A stretch of DNA of 64,000 bases from NCBI RefSeq assembly GCF_036588685.1, contig NC_086378.1, positions 35,565,578 through 35,629,577 of the forward strand, given 5' to 3'. Below are positions 48,501 through 56,257 of this stretch, in pieces. Source of the DNA: Mytilus trossulus (Eukaryota; Mollusca; Bivalvia; Mytilida; Mytilidae). The notes under the pieces were generated by a model, which ran no database searches, was not told the origin of the DNA, and was given only the letters and a program-made list of their open reading frames with translations. Made by a program: the position numbers and the translations under genes. Numbering within the stretch: the stretch's first letter is position 1; every line of letters starts with the position of its first letter.

Positions 48501-50416
48501 ATACTACAGTCTACAGATACAGATTAATCTGCCTCATATCTTGACTCTCATCTAGAAATAGATAGAAGGAAAGAACAAAATTTTCCAACAAAAGAGATGA
48601 TTTCAGTTTCCCAATTATGAACTCTCCATTTTCAATCATCAACAGTGATCTGGAAGGTTTTTTTCACTATGGGCCCAGGGCCCCTCAAAAATAAATTCAA
48701 TGGGCCATTTTTTTAACATTAAATTTGGGTCTTCGTCGATACCATACTCATTCCAGACGTTCCGTATTAGAGGTCATTTCAGGAACGTTCTCTGCATTTC
48801 TTGTATTATTATTATTACTTCATCAAGATGACAAGAATAACAGTAGAGAGTACCATTAATTGATAGAACAAAACAATAATTTGCTGAAGTCATGTTTACA
48901 AAATGTCAAAACGAGCCAAAGACCAAAAAATGACAAGGACAGTTAAGCGCCTTTTATGGAGACAAAAACTATATTCATAAAAAGGCTTCAGGGGTTTTCA
49001 CTCGAAATAATAGCAAGCTAAACTAAATTAAAAGATTATTATTAGAGTTAAATCTCAACTGTAATAGCCAAATTTCACAAATGTAAAGTTGTTTATAAAA
49101 AATTATATCATGAATGATGGTTAATTGCGTTTTTTGGGGTTATCAGTTAAACCGCATGGTTCTATTATTACCATAGGAAAACACCCCAGACGTTAAACCG
49201 CATGGTTCTATTACCATAAGAAAACACCCGAGACGTCCTAAAATATATAGGTGCTCCTATGATTGGAGGAACATTATACAGTTGTGTACACACACATGGC
49301 GGCACGGAACACGATCGGAAAACTATTTGACGATATCTAAACGTTTCGAAACGATGTGAAAAATATCGTGCGCCACGTGGGCGCTTACATTTGTCACTCT
49401 ATGCGCCATTTCTGGTGAATATGCGCTGTAGGCGCAGGGCGCACGTCCTTCCTGATCACTGCATCAAATGTAGCAATATTCTTAATCTAGTAGCACCTGC
49501 ATATTATCATGTGTTGTAAATATCTCCCAGCTGATACAATAACGATATACAAATGTACCAGAGCTTGCACTTCTTTGGTGGATGGTTGCTGCTTACAAGG
49601 AAGTTTTAGACCCAGGGTTTCAAGAAATGAAGTGCAATTGAAGTCATTCCTAAGAAAATTTTAAGGACACCATCAGAAGATGGTTGACTGTTTTGGTATA
49701 TATCTGTTCAAATGTGACCACTGTCTCTGACATGTAAATTTGTTTTAATTGTTTGAAACCACAATCTTGTCCTCTTTTCCTTAGACTGTGCTTCCACATA
49801 GTGGCATATAATATAACATCATAAACATGCTGCACTATCAAATACATGCACCAATGTAAAATACATTGTCATTGTACATTGTAAATACTTACTTATTTCC
49901 GAAAGAATCCTTCCACCAATCAGCAGCATCAGCTTTAGTTATTCTAAATGTGTCGCCTGCATATGTGCCATTGGGATAGATGGCCTTTAATTCTGCAAGC
50001 ATGTGCGAAAACACAAGTGACAGTTTTGTCAAATTTCTTCTATAATGTGAATTTTCATCAAACATTTTCTCCTTTCCTTCTTTAAAAAGCTTGATTGTAT
50101 TTTTGCATTTGTTCATTAAATTTTCAATAAATATTCTAAAATATTCATTCTCGTTTAATGTGTTTATTTTATCGTCATATCGGTTTGCCACTAATCGCAA
50201 GTGTTGATAAGTGTCAGGTAAGATATCCAAAATGAATGGAGGACTGTTTCTTAGGTTCATTCTCGGATGTTGGCACGATTTCACAACCTTGTCCATTAAT
50301 TTCCATGATTTTTCTATTGTCTTTTTATCGACTACAAGCTTTTGCTGCGGGAAAACAACTTGTAACATGCCCAAAACACCACCGAACTCTTTCTTCGGTC
50401 TATCCCTGTTCGCCAT
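21343..50416 (-). CDS. CBL: CBL-family E3 ubiquitin-protein ligase (complete, 14 coding exons)
   Basis: Complement join: 49893-50416, 43034-43180, 41336-41467, 37999-38136, 36695-36914, 32115-32252, 30996-31136, 27917-28053, 27479-27493, 26213-26307, 25461-25475, 23874-24035, 22387-22474, 21343-21568. Sum 2178 nt, 725 aa plus stop; all phases agree. CBL proteins bind phosphotyrosine on activated receptor and non-receptor kinases and ubiquitinate them with an E2 (known for the family). Seen: TKB module about residues 1-330 with [20 protein letters not shown] of the SH2 part; linker tyrosine Y349 (equivalent of human Y371) in [11 protein letters not shown]3HC4 RING C359-C397; acidic DDDDDD; proline-rich tail with PPVPPR, PTSSPR and PLPAPR (CIN85/CD2AP PxxxPR form); YDVP, YSVP and YDLP (Crk-type YxxP); C-terminal UBA. 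The single gene resembles vertebrate CBL/CBLB long forms. Confidence 0.96.
21623..21792. mobile_element. MITE family F, degraded copy in the last CBL intron
   Basis: TACTTTGGATTCATTATTAT at the left and AAATGATACCACAGTA at the right, with GTGAACCACGAATTTA inside; shorter and more mutated than the copies at 37691 and 38389. Confidence 0.75.
22387..22474 (-). CDS. CBL: CBL coding exon 13: proline/tyrosine motif segment
   Basis: Acceptor tccctcacag, donor GTAAGT. Phase 1 in, 2 out. Reads [20 protein letters not shown] and KNLPGDPY. It combines a YxxP motif (YDLP) with PLPAPR, a fit to the CIN85/CD2AP PxxxPR ligand. Confidence 0.92.
23874..24035 (-). CDS. CBL: CBL coding exon 12: tyrosine-motif segment
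   Basis: Acceptor tctgttttcag, donor GTAAGC. Phase 1 in and out. Reads [40 protein letters not shown] and [17 protein letters not shown] and YSVP are YxxP motifs of the kind that bind Crk SH2 when phosphorylated (known for Cbl). Confidence 0.9.
24895..25268 (-). mobile_element. Short interspersed element A, reverse degraded copy
   Basis: Read in reverse it has the same order: a GGGGCAT end near 25265, the CCGTC-rich run, and a GGACACATTCTTG end at 24895. In + orientation it opens AAGAATGTGTCCATAGTACA and includes CTTCATTGACCAAAAACTTT. Confidence 0.7.
25461..25475 (-). CDS. CBL: CBL micro-exon 11 (15 nt)
   Basis: GGCCAAGGCCACCAG lies between ttttctag and GTAATG. In phase 1 it reads G-PRPP-G, proline-rich like its surroundings. 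It shares sequence and flanking intron with micro-exon 9 but is read in a different phase. Frame is kept with or without it. Confidence 0.6.
26213..26307 (-). CDS. CBL: CBL coding exon 10: proline-rich tail
   Basis: Acceptor tttttttttttag, donor GTAAGT. Reads [18 protein letters not shown] and [13 protein letters not shown]. Phase 2 in, phase 1 out. An alternative internal donor GTATGT exists but would break the frame into the next exons. Confidence 0.85.
27035..27260 (+). repeat. Interspersed repeat G (~220 bp), copy 1
   Basis: Runs from GTGGAACAGAATCTTCTTAC through GGGGTTCCTTTTGCTCATTC, TTTTGTGTACTGCTGTTTAT and GCCATGGCATTGTGTTAACT to GGTATCTTTTGTACCTCTTT. Four relatives lie at 32553, 48240, 53160 and, in reverse, 53625. 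Confidence 0.75.
27479..27493 (-). CDS. CBL: CBL micro-exon 9 (15 nt)
   Basis: GCCTGAGCCACTCAG sits between an acceptor (atattccag) and a donor (GTAATG). Fifteen nt keeps the frame; in phase 2 it gives W-PEPL plus AG, followed by S of the next exon. Proposed because it is bounded by good sites, fits the frame and is duplicated as exon 11. Transcript support is needed to know if it is constitutive or skipped; skipping would leave the frame open. Confidence 0.6.
27595..27850. repeat. Tandem repeat of ~33 bp in CBL intron 8
   Basis: About eight degenerate copies of TCATTAATCATTGTCTATTT then CCATTCTCAATTC; later copies drift (TTATCATCCCTTTCC, ATTGTCTGCTGCC). Confidence 0.9.
27917..28053 (-). CDS. 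CBL: CBL coding exon 8: proline-rich segment
   Basis: Acceptor acgtttcag, donor GTAATG. Reads [20 protein letters not shown] then [14 protein letters not shown] and [11 protein letters not shown]. Matches the Cbl SPF...PPVPPR region; PPVPPR and PTSSPR fit PxxxPR SH3 ligands. Ends in phase 2 (TG). Confidence 0.9.
28054..30995. other. CBL intron 7
   Basis: AT-rich intron. No additional exon recognised. A relic of MITE family F (GTGGATTCATTTATCTTCGT near 30543; AAAATTGGTATCCCAT near 30667) is the only named structure; a CCCTCCCCCTC run lies at 29356-29380. Confidence 0.55.
30996..31136 (-). CDS. CBL: CBL coding exon 7: low-complexity serine/threonine/proline linker
   Basis: Acceptor tgtttacag. 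Reads [16 protein letters not shown], then [17 protein letters not shown] and [14 protein letters not shown]. No family motif, but it is open, sits between exons of matching phase and is phase 0 in and out. The donor (GTTTGT after GGG) is weak, so the 3' edge is the least certain in the gene; 47 codons assumed. Confidence 0.72.
32115..32252 (-). CDS. CBL: CBL coding exon 6: end of RING and acidic stretch
   Basis: Acceptor gttatttcag, donor GTAAGA. Reads [20 protein letters not shown], supplying the last two zinc ligands (C394, C397), then [12 protein letters not shown] and six aspartates. Phase 0 in and out. The acceptor resembles the repeat unit filling the intron upstream of it. Confidence 0.96.
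32553..32775 (+). repeat. Interspersed repeat G, copy 2
   Basis: GTGGAGCAGGATCTGCTTAC, GGAGCACCTGAGATCACCCC, TTTCTATGTTGTGTCATGTG and CCATGGAGTTGTCAGTTTGT in order, ending GGTATCTTTCGTCCCTCTTT. It interrupts the ~35-bp array. Confidence 0.85.
33058..33693. mobile_element. Element with three 168-bp tandem repeats and inverted ends
   Basis: The phrase GCATCACACGGTA recurs at 33163, 33331 and 33499, an exact 168-bp period. TGATACCCCCGCTGC near the left end and AAAGCGGGGGTATAA at the right end are inverted. A (GACG)-rich run (GACGGACGGACGGACTGA) precedes the right end. Confidence 0.85.
33745..34041. mobile_element. MITE-like element with TTTATACGAC ends
   Basis: GCGCAGTTTTATACGACTGC at the left and GCGGTCGTATAAAA at the right are inverted; AT-rich non-coding interior. 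Confidence 0.7.
34108..34490. mobile_element. Hairpin element H, copy 1 (GGCCAATATGG palindrome)
   Basis: CCATATTGGCCCTGGTATCA pairs with TGATACCCGGGCCAATATGG, and CCCATATCGGC with GCCGATATGGG, inside TTATAACATG / CATGTTATAA ends. A further inverted pair, TTATCACATATTT and AAATATGTGATAA, brackets 34258-34490. Related structure at 47405-47545. Confidence 0.8.
34661..36624. other. Rest of CBL intron 5
   Basis: AT-rich, no exon or strong repeat recognised. Confidence 0.5.
36628..36690 (-). pseudogene. Decayed tandem copy of the 3' end of CBL exon 5 with its splice donor
   Basis: On the minus strand this reads AAGATTGAACCATGTTGTCA, then CTGTTATGATACTG and CAATGGTAGGTAGGTC. It parallels the true exon end (AAGATTGAACCATGTGGTCA ... 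CAATGGCAGGTAGGTC) directly next to it. In the RING frame, CGH becomes CCH and an in-frame TGA follows, so the copy cannot make a RING. A donor-like GTAGGT remains. No acceptor of its own was seen. Confidence 0.85.
36695..36914 (-). CDS. CBL: CBL coding exon 5: linker helix and first part of RING
   Basis: Acceptor ttcttttag, donor GTAGGT. Contains [20 protein letters not shown], the regulatory linker with Y346 and Y349, then [20 protein letters not shown] and LTQWQ. Six of the eight zinc ligands are here (C359, C362, C374, H376, C379, C382), with W386 for E2 contact. Ends in phase 0. A decayed copy of its last ~60 bases follows immediately downstream in the gene. Confidence 0.96.
37691..37903. 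mobile_element. MITE family F, copy in CBL intron 4
   Basis: TACTGTGGATTCATTATTAT and AATAAATGAATCCACAGTA are inverted ends with TA edges; well preserved, 213 bp. Confidence 0.9.
37999..38136 (-). CDS. CBL: CBL coding exon 4: phosphotyrosine-binding SH2 core
   Basis: Acceptor attttaacag, donor GTAAGT. Reads [35 protein letters not shown] and [10 protein letters not shown]. The arginine in FRLSC is the phosphate-binding residue and the glycine in AIGYV the one mutated in loss-of-function Cbl (known for the family); both are intact. Confidence 0.96.
38389..38595. mobile_element. MITE family F, copy in CBL intron 3
   Basis: TACTGTGGATTCATTTTTAC and AATAAATGAATCCACAGTA ends, 207 bp, about 250 bp upstream of exon 4 in gene direction. 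Confidence 0.9.
38596..41335. other. Rest of CBL intron 3
   Basis: No exon recognised. Contains a poly-C run near 40411-40425 and a common bivalve-repeat phrase (GATTGAGTGTTAGTTATTTA) near 41209. Confidence 0.5.
41336..41467 (-). CDS. CBL: CBL coding exon 3: start of the divergent SH2
   Basis: Acceptor tttatgcag, donor GTAATT. Reads [36 protein letters not shown] and QKYVGKPG, matching the Cbl EF-SH2 junction. Phase 2 in and out. Confidence 0.95.
43034..43180 (-). CDS. CBL: CBL coding exon 2: EF-hand-like part of TKB
   Basis: Acceptor ttttttcag, donor GTAGGT. Reads [19 protein letters not shown] then [19 protein letters not shown], the EF-hand-like calcium loop of Cbl. Phase 2 in and out. 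Confidence 0.95.
43430..43590. repeat. G/C-run repeat in CBL intron 1
   Basis: Runs of G then C flank GGGTTGGAACCCC, ending TAGCTGGATCCGCCCCTGGA. A similar block (GGGGCGGACCCAGCC) lies at 51618-51850. Confidence 0.65.
44453..44790. mobile_element. Hairpin element in CBL intron 1
   Basis: Arms pair over about 100 bp: TTTACAGCTAATATCCTAAT, AAAACTTTGGTAAGCTTGCT and TGCTTTGTTT on the left match the complement of AGCAAGCCAACCAAAGTTTT and ATTAGGAAATTAGCTGTAAA on the right. Confidence 0.8.
45100..47400. other. CBL intron 1, middle part
   Basis: AT-rich, no exon recognised. A local triplication of TGTACATGTATTTGTAGCTA followed by AAA occurs at about 46580-46730. Confidence 0.5.
47405..47545. mobile_element. 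Hairpin element H, copy 2
   Basis: AACTGGCAGTTTCTGTATTG with GCACTGGTATAGATTC pairs with GAATCTATACCAGTGC and CAATACAGAAACAGCCAGTT; inner pair TGTATTGGCCTCGA / TCGAGGGCCAATACA. Same layout as the element at 34108. Confidence 0.85.
47570..47965. repeat. Duplicated CCGTATTGGCCC block
   Basis: GAAGTGAACGTCCYGTATTA followed by TTTCCCGC, CTGTATTGGCCCTGTTTTTT occurs twice, at about 47575 and 47798, roughly 222 bp apart. It shares the GTATTGGCCC phrase with the hairpin next to it. Confidence 0.75.
48240..48448 (+). repeat. Interspersed repeat G, copy 3
   Basis: GCACCTGAGATCACCTTCCA, GGTGGGGTTCATTTTGCTTA, TTTCTATGTTGTGTCTTGTT and GACCATGAGGTTGTCAGTTA in order, ending GGTATCTTTCACCTCTCTT. Confidence 0.8.
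49140..49235. repeat. ~50-bp tandem duplication
   Basis: GTTAAACCGCATGGTTCTAT then TACCATARGAAAACACCC occurs twice in a row (about 49145 and 49192). Confidence 0.85.
49893..50416 (-). CDS. CBL: CBL coding exon 1: four-helix bundle of the TKB domain
   Basis: [11 protein letters not shown] opens the protein. Contains [65 protein letters not shown] and [12 protein letters not shown], the classic Cbl N-terminal helices. ATG follows GTTTTGTTTTCC-side sequence with no earlier in-frame conserved residues. Donor GTAAGT; ends in phase 2 within the codon for K of FGNK. Confidence 0.96.
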
Positions 50417-51358
50417 TTTGTTTTCCTTCCTGGTTATTACCTTATTCTTGAGTGAACAACCTCGGGGATTTCCCTTTTCCGTTCTACAATGATTATGGTG
50501 AATTAAGTTAATGCCGCGAAATATATGAAATAATCGAGTTGCCCTTTATAAGTCTTTTTCATATGATAAAACTCATCAACTATATAAGCAATACAGCTTT
50601 ACTATAGAATCTGGGACTATTATACCAGGGACAATGTCACATATAATACAATGGTATACTTTAGTATAATAGTTCAAGATAGCTTATGAATAGTGTAAAT
50701 ATTCAATTACAACAGTGAAATATATATATATACTAGAACACACCCGTGATTACACGGGTCCGTGACTGAATTAAAGTATATAACTATGCGTAAGCCTTAT
50801 TTTAGTATTGGTATTATCATCTGATAAAAGTCGTGCCGATTATAAGATACAGTTTCTCTGCTTTCAAATCTTTCTGTTTGAACCCGTCGACCTAGAACTC
50901 TTCAATTATTGGTAATATTCAGGTCCTTGAATTGAGTATTTTTAATCAACAGCATTGTCCAATAAAGTTCATTTCTTTGATTCGCTGTTTTACGTCATGC
51001 CCGCTTACAAATTGAAAACTGTACCTATACGCCTTATTTCAAGTTAAGTCCACATTTTTAGTATTCGTATTGTTATCATAGAAAGTCTTACTAATTAAAA
51101 AAAACTACAACAGGGAACAATTTGACAATGATTGAATTATTTGTGTCGACCCTGTGATTATGACCCGTGTTTAAAGCAAAATCAAATACACCATTTGGTG
51201 GTGCGCCTGTCAGATGCAGAACGTACATATAAGGTTAAAGGTGAATATACTAAATTGGTATCGGTATCGGATTCAACCCGGAACTTGTTAATTATTGGCA
51301 ATATCAATTATCTGGAAAACAAAAGGGTCTGGAGTAGTGTAATTTTTAATCTACACCA
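50417..51358. other. CBL upstream region
   Basis: Likely holds the CBL 5' UTR and promoter on the minus strand, but no clear TATA, initiator or first-exon donor could be assigned. No gene seen. Confidence 0.4.
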
Positions 51359-51556
51359 TTGTACTTTATTAGTTATAAATAAAGTTGAATTCTTTGATTC
51401 ATCGTTTTAACGTGATGCCGGCTGATAAATTGGACCTCGTAATTTTAGTATTATAGATTGTACTTTATTAGTTATAAATAAAGTTGAATTCTTTGATTCA
51501 TCGTTTTAACGTGATGCCGGCTGATAAATTGGACCTCGTAATTTTAGTATTATAGA
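51359..51556. repeat. 99-bp tandem duplication
   Basis: TTGTACTTTATTAGTTATAA through GTAATTTTAGTATTATAGAT is followed at once by the same 99 bp; I see no difference between the copies. Confidence 0.92.
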
Positions 51557-51617
51557 TAATACATTTAATAAACGATCAGTCAAATATTCATATAAGTAAG
51601 AATACTCATATAACACA

Positions 51618-51910
51618 GGGGCGGACCCAGCCATTCTAAAAGGGGTCCCAACCCATGATAAGGGGGGGCAGAGGCGGATTTAGGGGGGGGCAGGGGGCCC
51701 GGGCCCCCATTTTTGGGAAAAAAAATGGTTGCTTGTATAGGGAATCACTGAAGCGTGACTGGAGTGGGCCCCCTCTTAGGTCAGTCAGTGGGCCCCCACT
51801 TATGAAAATTCCTGGATCCGCCACTGGGGGGGGGGGGGGGGGTTCCAACTACATGTCTCTATTCAAATGCATTGTTCGGCCCAAAAAAATGGAGTGTTCC
51901 AAACCCCGGC
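51618..51910. repeat. G-rich interspersed repeat
   Basis: GGGGCGGACCCAGCCATTCT, GGATTTAGGGGGGGG and CCTGGATCCGCCACTGG, with an 18-base G run near 51825-51842. Related to the block at 43430. Confidence 0.65.
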
Positions 51911-53159
51911 ACCCCTCCTCTGGATCTGTCACTGTAACAGTAACTTGGCTGAATAACACATAAACTTTGATCAGTTACCTCAGGGACTTTCTATACTATT
52001 CTAGACTTTAGCATAGAAAATCCCTGGTTAATTGCACCCTTAGACAAAAACTGATGTCATAAAGCAAGACAAAATCGGCGCAAGTGCAATGCAATTGGGT
52101 GAGAATGCAAATGCAAAGGCTTTAAAAGTGAAATATGAATTATCTAAATATTTAATAATCATTGTTACATTATTGATTGAATATATTAAATTTTCGACTC
52201 AAGTGTTAAAATTATAGTAAATGCACTTTTGGTGCACATGTTCCCCGATTTGACTCACATGAATTCTCATATTAGATTCATAGCAATGTATACAAAAACA
52301 TTTATCCAAACAATAAAAACACTAAAATAGATAATCTACAACAGAGCATGAGTTCGATAATATGCATCTTCGTTTCGTGTGTATTTTAGTATAAAGCTTT
52401 CAAATTGGGATATATATGAACATCAAATTGTTTTTTTTTGCATGTTTTACATGTATATAGGCCATTTTTCGGTTTGTCCGCATATTTTTATATGTCCAGA
52501 ATGTATTGTAGTATTTTTCAACAAATGTTAAAACACTCGAACCTTCAAATCAATTTTATGGGAAAACTAGGTGAAATGCATGTGATTTTTTCGGACCTCT
52601 TGATAGTCAGATAAATCATGGTTTTGATATCACTCTAATGGATTGAATTTGTACGTTTAACCATACTTTAGGAACTTTTGCGACATTTTCACCCTCCTTT
52701 TATGAATTATTTTGCATCAAATAAGTGCCTTGAATACACCGAAAAAATACTATTTTTCACAATTTTAATAATTGGAAATCAAATCTATGGAGGATTCTGT
52801 TTCCATACATGTGCACGTATATATATAACACATGCAATAAGCCTTGTATGTTAGAAAGCTAGGGAAAGATGGTACGTGCATGGTTTTAAAACAATTATGA
52901 TTAGGTTACCTTACATCTAGAAATTAACAATGAGGGTCGGTTACAACCAAAGCTTTACGACAGAAGAGATCATTTCAACCTCCCAATTATGAATTTCTAT
53001 GTATCAACATCACAGCAGCCTGGATCACATATCTCCTAGTTGATACGATATTCACGTGTTGGATGACCGTTCTGGAATATCAGTTTCACAGATGATAGCG
53101 AATATGTTCAAAATGTCGTAACTACAATCCCGTCCTCTGTCCTCCAACGTTCTCCTTTC
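51911..53159. other. AT-rich stretch without a recognised gene
   Basis: No coding signal or repeat family recognised. Confidence 0.5.
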
Positions 53160-53320
53160 CCTTCCGGAATAAATGAGTATCGCCCCAGTTTGTGTGTGGT
53201 TTTCTATTATGTGTTTTGTGTACTATTTGTTGTCTCTTGGTCTTGTAACGTTATATTTTAGCCATGCCGTTGTCACTTTATTTTGAATGTCCCTTTGATA
53301 TATATATAATACCATGTTAT
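53160..53320 (+). repeat. Interspersed repeat G, copy 4 (partial)
   Basis: TTCTATTATGTGTTTTGTGT, TTGTCTCTTGGTCTTGTAAC and GCCATGCCGTTGTCACTTTA follow the family order and end near GAATGTCCCTTTGATAT. Confidence 0.7.
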
Positions 53321-53339
53321 ATTCGTATGTATGTTTTAA

Positions 53340-53510
53340 AAGAGAGCCATATATCTCTTGCACATTAAAGACACCCTTGTAGATTTCGAAAAAGAGTAGG
53401 CTAATGCCGCTACAAGGCAGCACTCGCACCCGCAAAGTGGAAAGGGATTAATATAAGTTGCAAAACTTGTTTCCCAATCCACTATAAATAAATATGTTTA
53501 AAGTATACTA
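53340..53510 (+). mobile_element. SINE 3' part (5'-truncated copy)
   Basis: Starts AGAGAGCCATATATCTCTTG and continues GCTAATGCCGCTACAAGGCA, GCACTCGCACCCGCAAAGTG, to ACTATAAATAAATATGTTTA. It equals the body of the SINE at 58617 without the tRNA-like head. Confidence 0.85.
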
Positions 53511-53624
53511 ACCTGACAATATGCCGGCATGTGTTGCCTGGTTGGAGACAAACGGCATGACAAGTGTGTAGCAAGGTTCTGCAGCATTTTCTCTTATAAT
53601 TGTGCATGTGTAAAAGCAGAAGCA

Positions 53625-53845
53625 ATAAAAGAGGGACGAGAGATATCATAGGGACAGTCAAACTCATAGATGAAAATAAACTGACAACGCCATGACTAAA
53701 AATAAAAAGACAAACACAGACAAAAAATGTACAGAAGGCAAAACATAGAAATCTAAAGACTAACCCCATCAAAATATGAGGTGATGTCAGGTGCTCCTGA
53801 AGCGTAAGCACATCCTGCTCCACATGTGGCATCCGTCGTGTTGTT
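53625..53845 (-). repeat. Interspersed repeat G, copy 5 (reverse)
   Basis: In + orientation it begins AGAGGGACGAGAGATATCAT and ends CATCCTGCTCCACATGTGGC, the complement of the family ends; the central AACGCCATGACTAAAAATAA matches the CCATGGxGTTGTC part. Confidence 0.85.
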
Positions 53846-53924
53846 AATGTTATTACAAATCCGGTAAATAGTCTTATTCGGTTGGTCACATCCATTAAAA
53901 GGGAAGGGTATTGTAGTTACGACA

Positions 53925-55135
53925 TAAGGAACATATCCGATATCATCTGTGAAACGGTTATTCCATAACGGTCAACCAACTCGTGATGGCGTCCGTTAAA
54001 TTTACGAAGGGGTGATTTCAACTTCACCATTTGGAACGTTTTTAAATAGCTTTCTTGTAAGCAGCTCTACTTTATCAAGGAAATCATGATAGGAAATACA
54101 AAACCGGGAATATCGTATCAATTGGAAGATGCTGGAATGTTGCTACATAGAAATGGAAAGTTAACAATTGAGAAGCTGAAATAATCTCTTTTGTCATAAA
54201 GTTTTCAGCCAACCCTCATTGCCAATTTCTAGATGTAAGTCAAGATATGAGACAGACTGTACCTGTAATATCCGTTATCTCTAGTTCGATGGAATAGATT
54301 CGTTCAACATAGTCACTGAATTTTGTATTACTTAGTGTCTGAGAGAACATCATCTATATATTTATAAACGCAAAGTTAAAGGATATTGCAAACTTCTTAT
54401 CTTTTTTCTAAGAAGTTCCTGTATTAAGTCAGCCTAACAATAATAAAAAAAGAACAAGTCGGCAAGACCAGGGGCACAATTGGTTCCCATTGGAATTCCG
54501 ACAGTCTGTTGAAAAACACGTCCTCCGAACGTAACAAATATGTTTTCAATCAAGAAATCAAGCATTTTGATAATGTCATGCAGTTTCAGAGAATTTTGTG
54601 TATGTTTTTTTAGTTTGGAATGGGGAATACTTGTATAAATAGATATAGGAAGATGTGGTGTGAGTGCCAATGAGACAACTCTCCATCCAAATAACAATTT
54701 AAAAATTAAACCATTATAGGTTAAAGTACGGCCTTCAACACGGAGCCTTGGCTCACACCGAACAACAAGCTATAAAGGGCCCCAATATTACTAGTGTAAA
54801 ACCATTCAAACGGGAAGTTTAGAAAAGTCAAATGTGTTAATACTATTGCAAGATGAGAGAGTCTTAGAATGTATGTACTCTAAAAGATCTTTGGAATTTA
54901 TTAGTAGCCGCATCTGGTTTACGCCACCTCTAGAATAGGCAGATTCACAATAGATTTGGAGCCCGTCTTTGATTGCTGATAAAATCGATGTTAATAATTT
55001 AGAAAGAGGTTTCATTGAGCACTTGGAAGACCCAGCAATATGCCCTTGCTTGTAAGGACACTTATGTAGTTTAGGTGTCCAATACAGTGATGGAAGATCC
55101 AGTTCTTAATCTTTTGTTGAATTTTCATAGAACAG
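53925..55135 (-). pseudogene. Penelope-like element reverse transcriptase, broken
   Basis: On the minus strand: KCPYKQGHIAGSSKC, MKPLSKLLTSILSAIKDGLQ, YSRGGVNQMRLLINSKDLLE, SCNSINTFDFS, [insertion], YTSIPHSKLK, IKMLDFLIENIFVTFGGRVF, QQTVGIPMGTNCAPGLADLF, then after more damage LVDRYGI near 53970. The GIPMGTNCAP core and the NQMxxLxNSKDLLEYI segment are those I know from Penelope-like or related RTs in aquatic invertebrates. Frameshifts, a stop after LADLFFFYY and an insertion make it non-functional. Confidence 0.8.
54643..54806 (-). repeat. Interspersed repeat J inside the Penelope-like element
   Basis: AAGATGTGGTGTGAGTGCCA, ATGAGACAACTCTCCATCCA and TAAAGTACGGCCTTCAACAC interrupt the RT frame between FDFS and YTSIPHSKL. 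Pieces of the same family lie at 37540-37685, 42915-42955 and 62215-62345. Confidence 0.85.
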
Positions 55136-56257
55136 ACCGATGATTATCAATGATTTCCTCTTTGGTAAGTGTCGTGAGGGTAAATACACTCATCATAGAT
55201 AGATACCAGGATAGAATACGTAACGCTTGAATAAAAATAAGTTTAAAAGGCAAAAAAAAAAAGTAAAAAAATAACATCTGGAAAAACGGACAAGTTCTAT
55301 ATTGATAATTTGTTTCTTCCGTGGGTATACCAAGTAAGAGATGGAGACCTGGCACTCGACCACTAGTGAGTGCATGCTGTAAACATTAAAAACACTTTGT
55401 ATCATGTAGATCGAAATATGATCTTAGGGTGTGTGACAAAGTCATTGCAAAAAAAAATAATCTTAATTACATGTTATAGTGCTCGGTAACATGATTCGGT
55501 CTAAACTGAAATAAATGTTGGAAAAAAGATACTCCCGTGACTTGGGGCAGACATATACAAAATGTGGCGGAGTTAATATACGGATGTAATTTTTCGATCG
55601 CACAAACGGGTATGACTTTGGGGATGTAGTTGTCTCATTTGGGAATCATATACCACATCTCTTTATTTAATACTCTACAAGAAAAATAGATAAAAAGGTA
55701 CAATAAGTCACAACAACAACAACAACAACAACGTCTTGGAAACAATAGACATAAGACATTAGAATTTATTAAAAACTTTCTGAAGATTTAGTTTTTAACA
55801 CAAATTTTAATCTATACCTCAATAAAAATATAACCAGACCAGACAAGAAAAAAAAAGAGACAAAAGTTTGCTTAAATAAATAGAGTTATTCATCTTTGTA
55901 CTGATGTACATATTCTTTTTAGTATCAACATGTCCAACATTGTTTCCATATTTGTGTAAAATCATATTCATTTATTAACAGCCAGTATGTATGTTCGATT
56001 GCATGTGTTGTTTGTGTGGATATTGTATAGACTTTGTGATTTGTGTTGATTTATATGGCTTGCTCTTTAGGAATAAAGATATTTGAATTTGAATGTGAAT
56101 TAAATAAGATATATTTTAATCAACAATTGCAAGAGTAATTGTCATGCAGGCAAGATACATATATAGGATATATTTACAGTATATAGTGTAATAAGGTCGA
56201 CTTTATGAAAATAGATGTAAACTATTTAAATTGGTAATAATAGAAGTAGATATAGTT
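55136..56257. other. AT-rich stretch without a recognised gene
   Basis: No gene seen. A (CAA)n run lies at 55710-55731. Part of 55270-55380 may be further Penelope-like sequence (SYLVYPRKKQIIN), which I could not confirm. Confidence 0.45.

Noticed and set aside
53482..53895. 137-codon minus-strand frame
   Set aside because: Runs through repeat G in reverse; hydrophobic residues come from T-rich repeat sequence, not a membrane protein.
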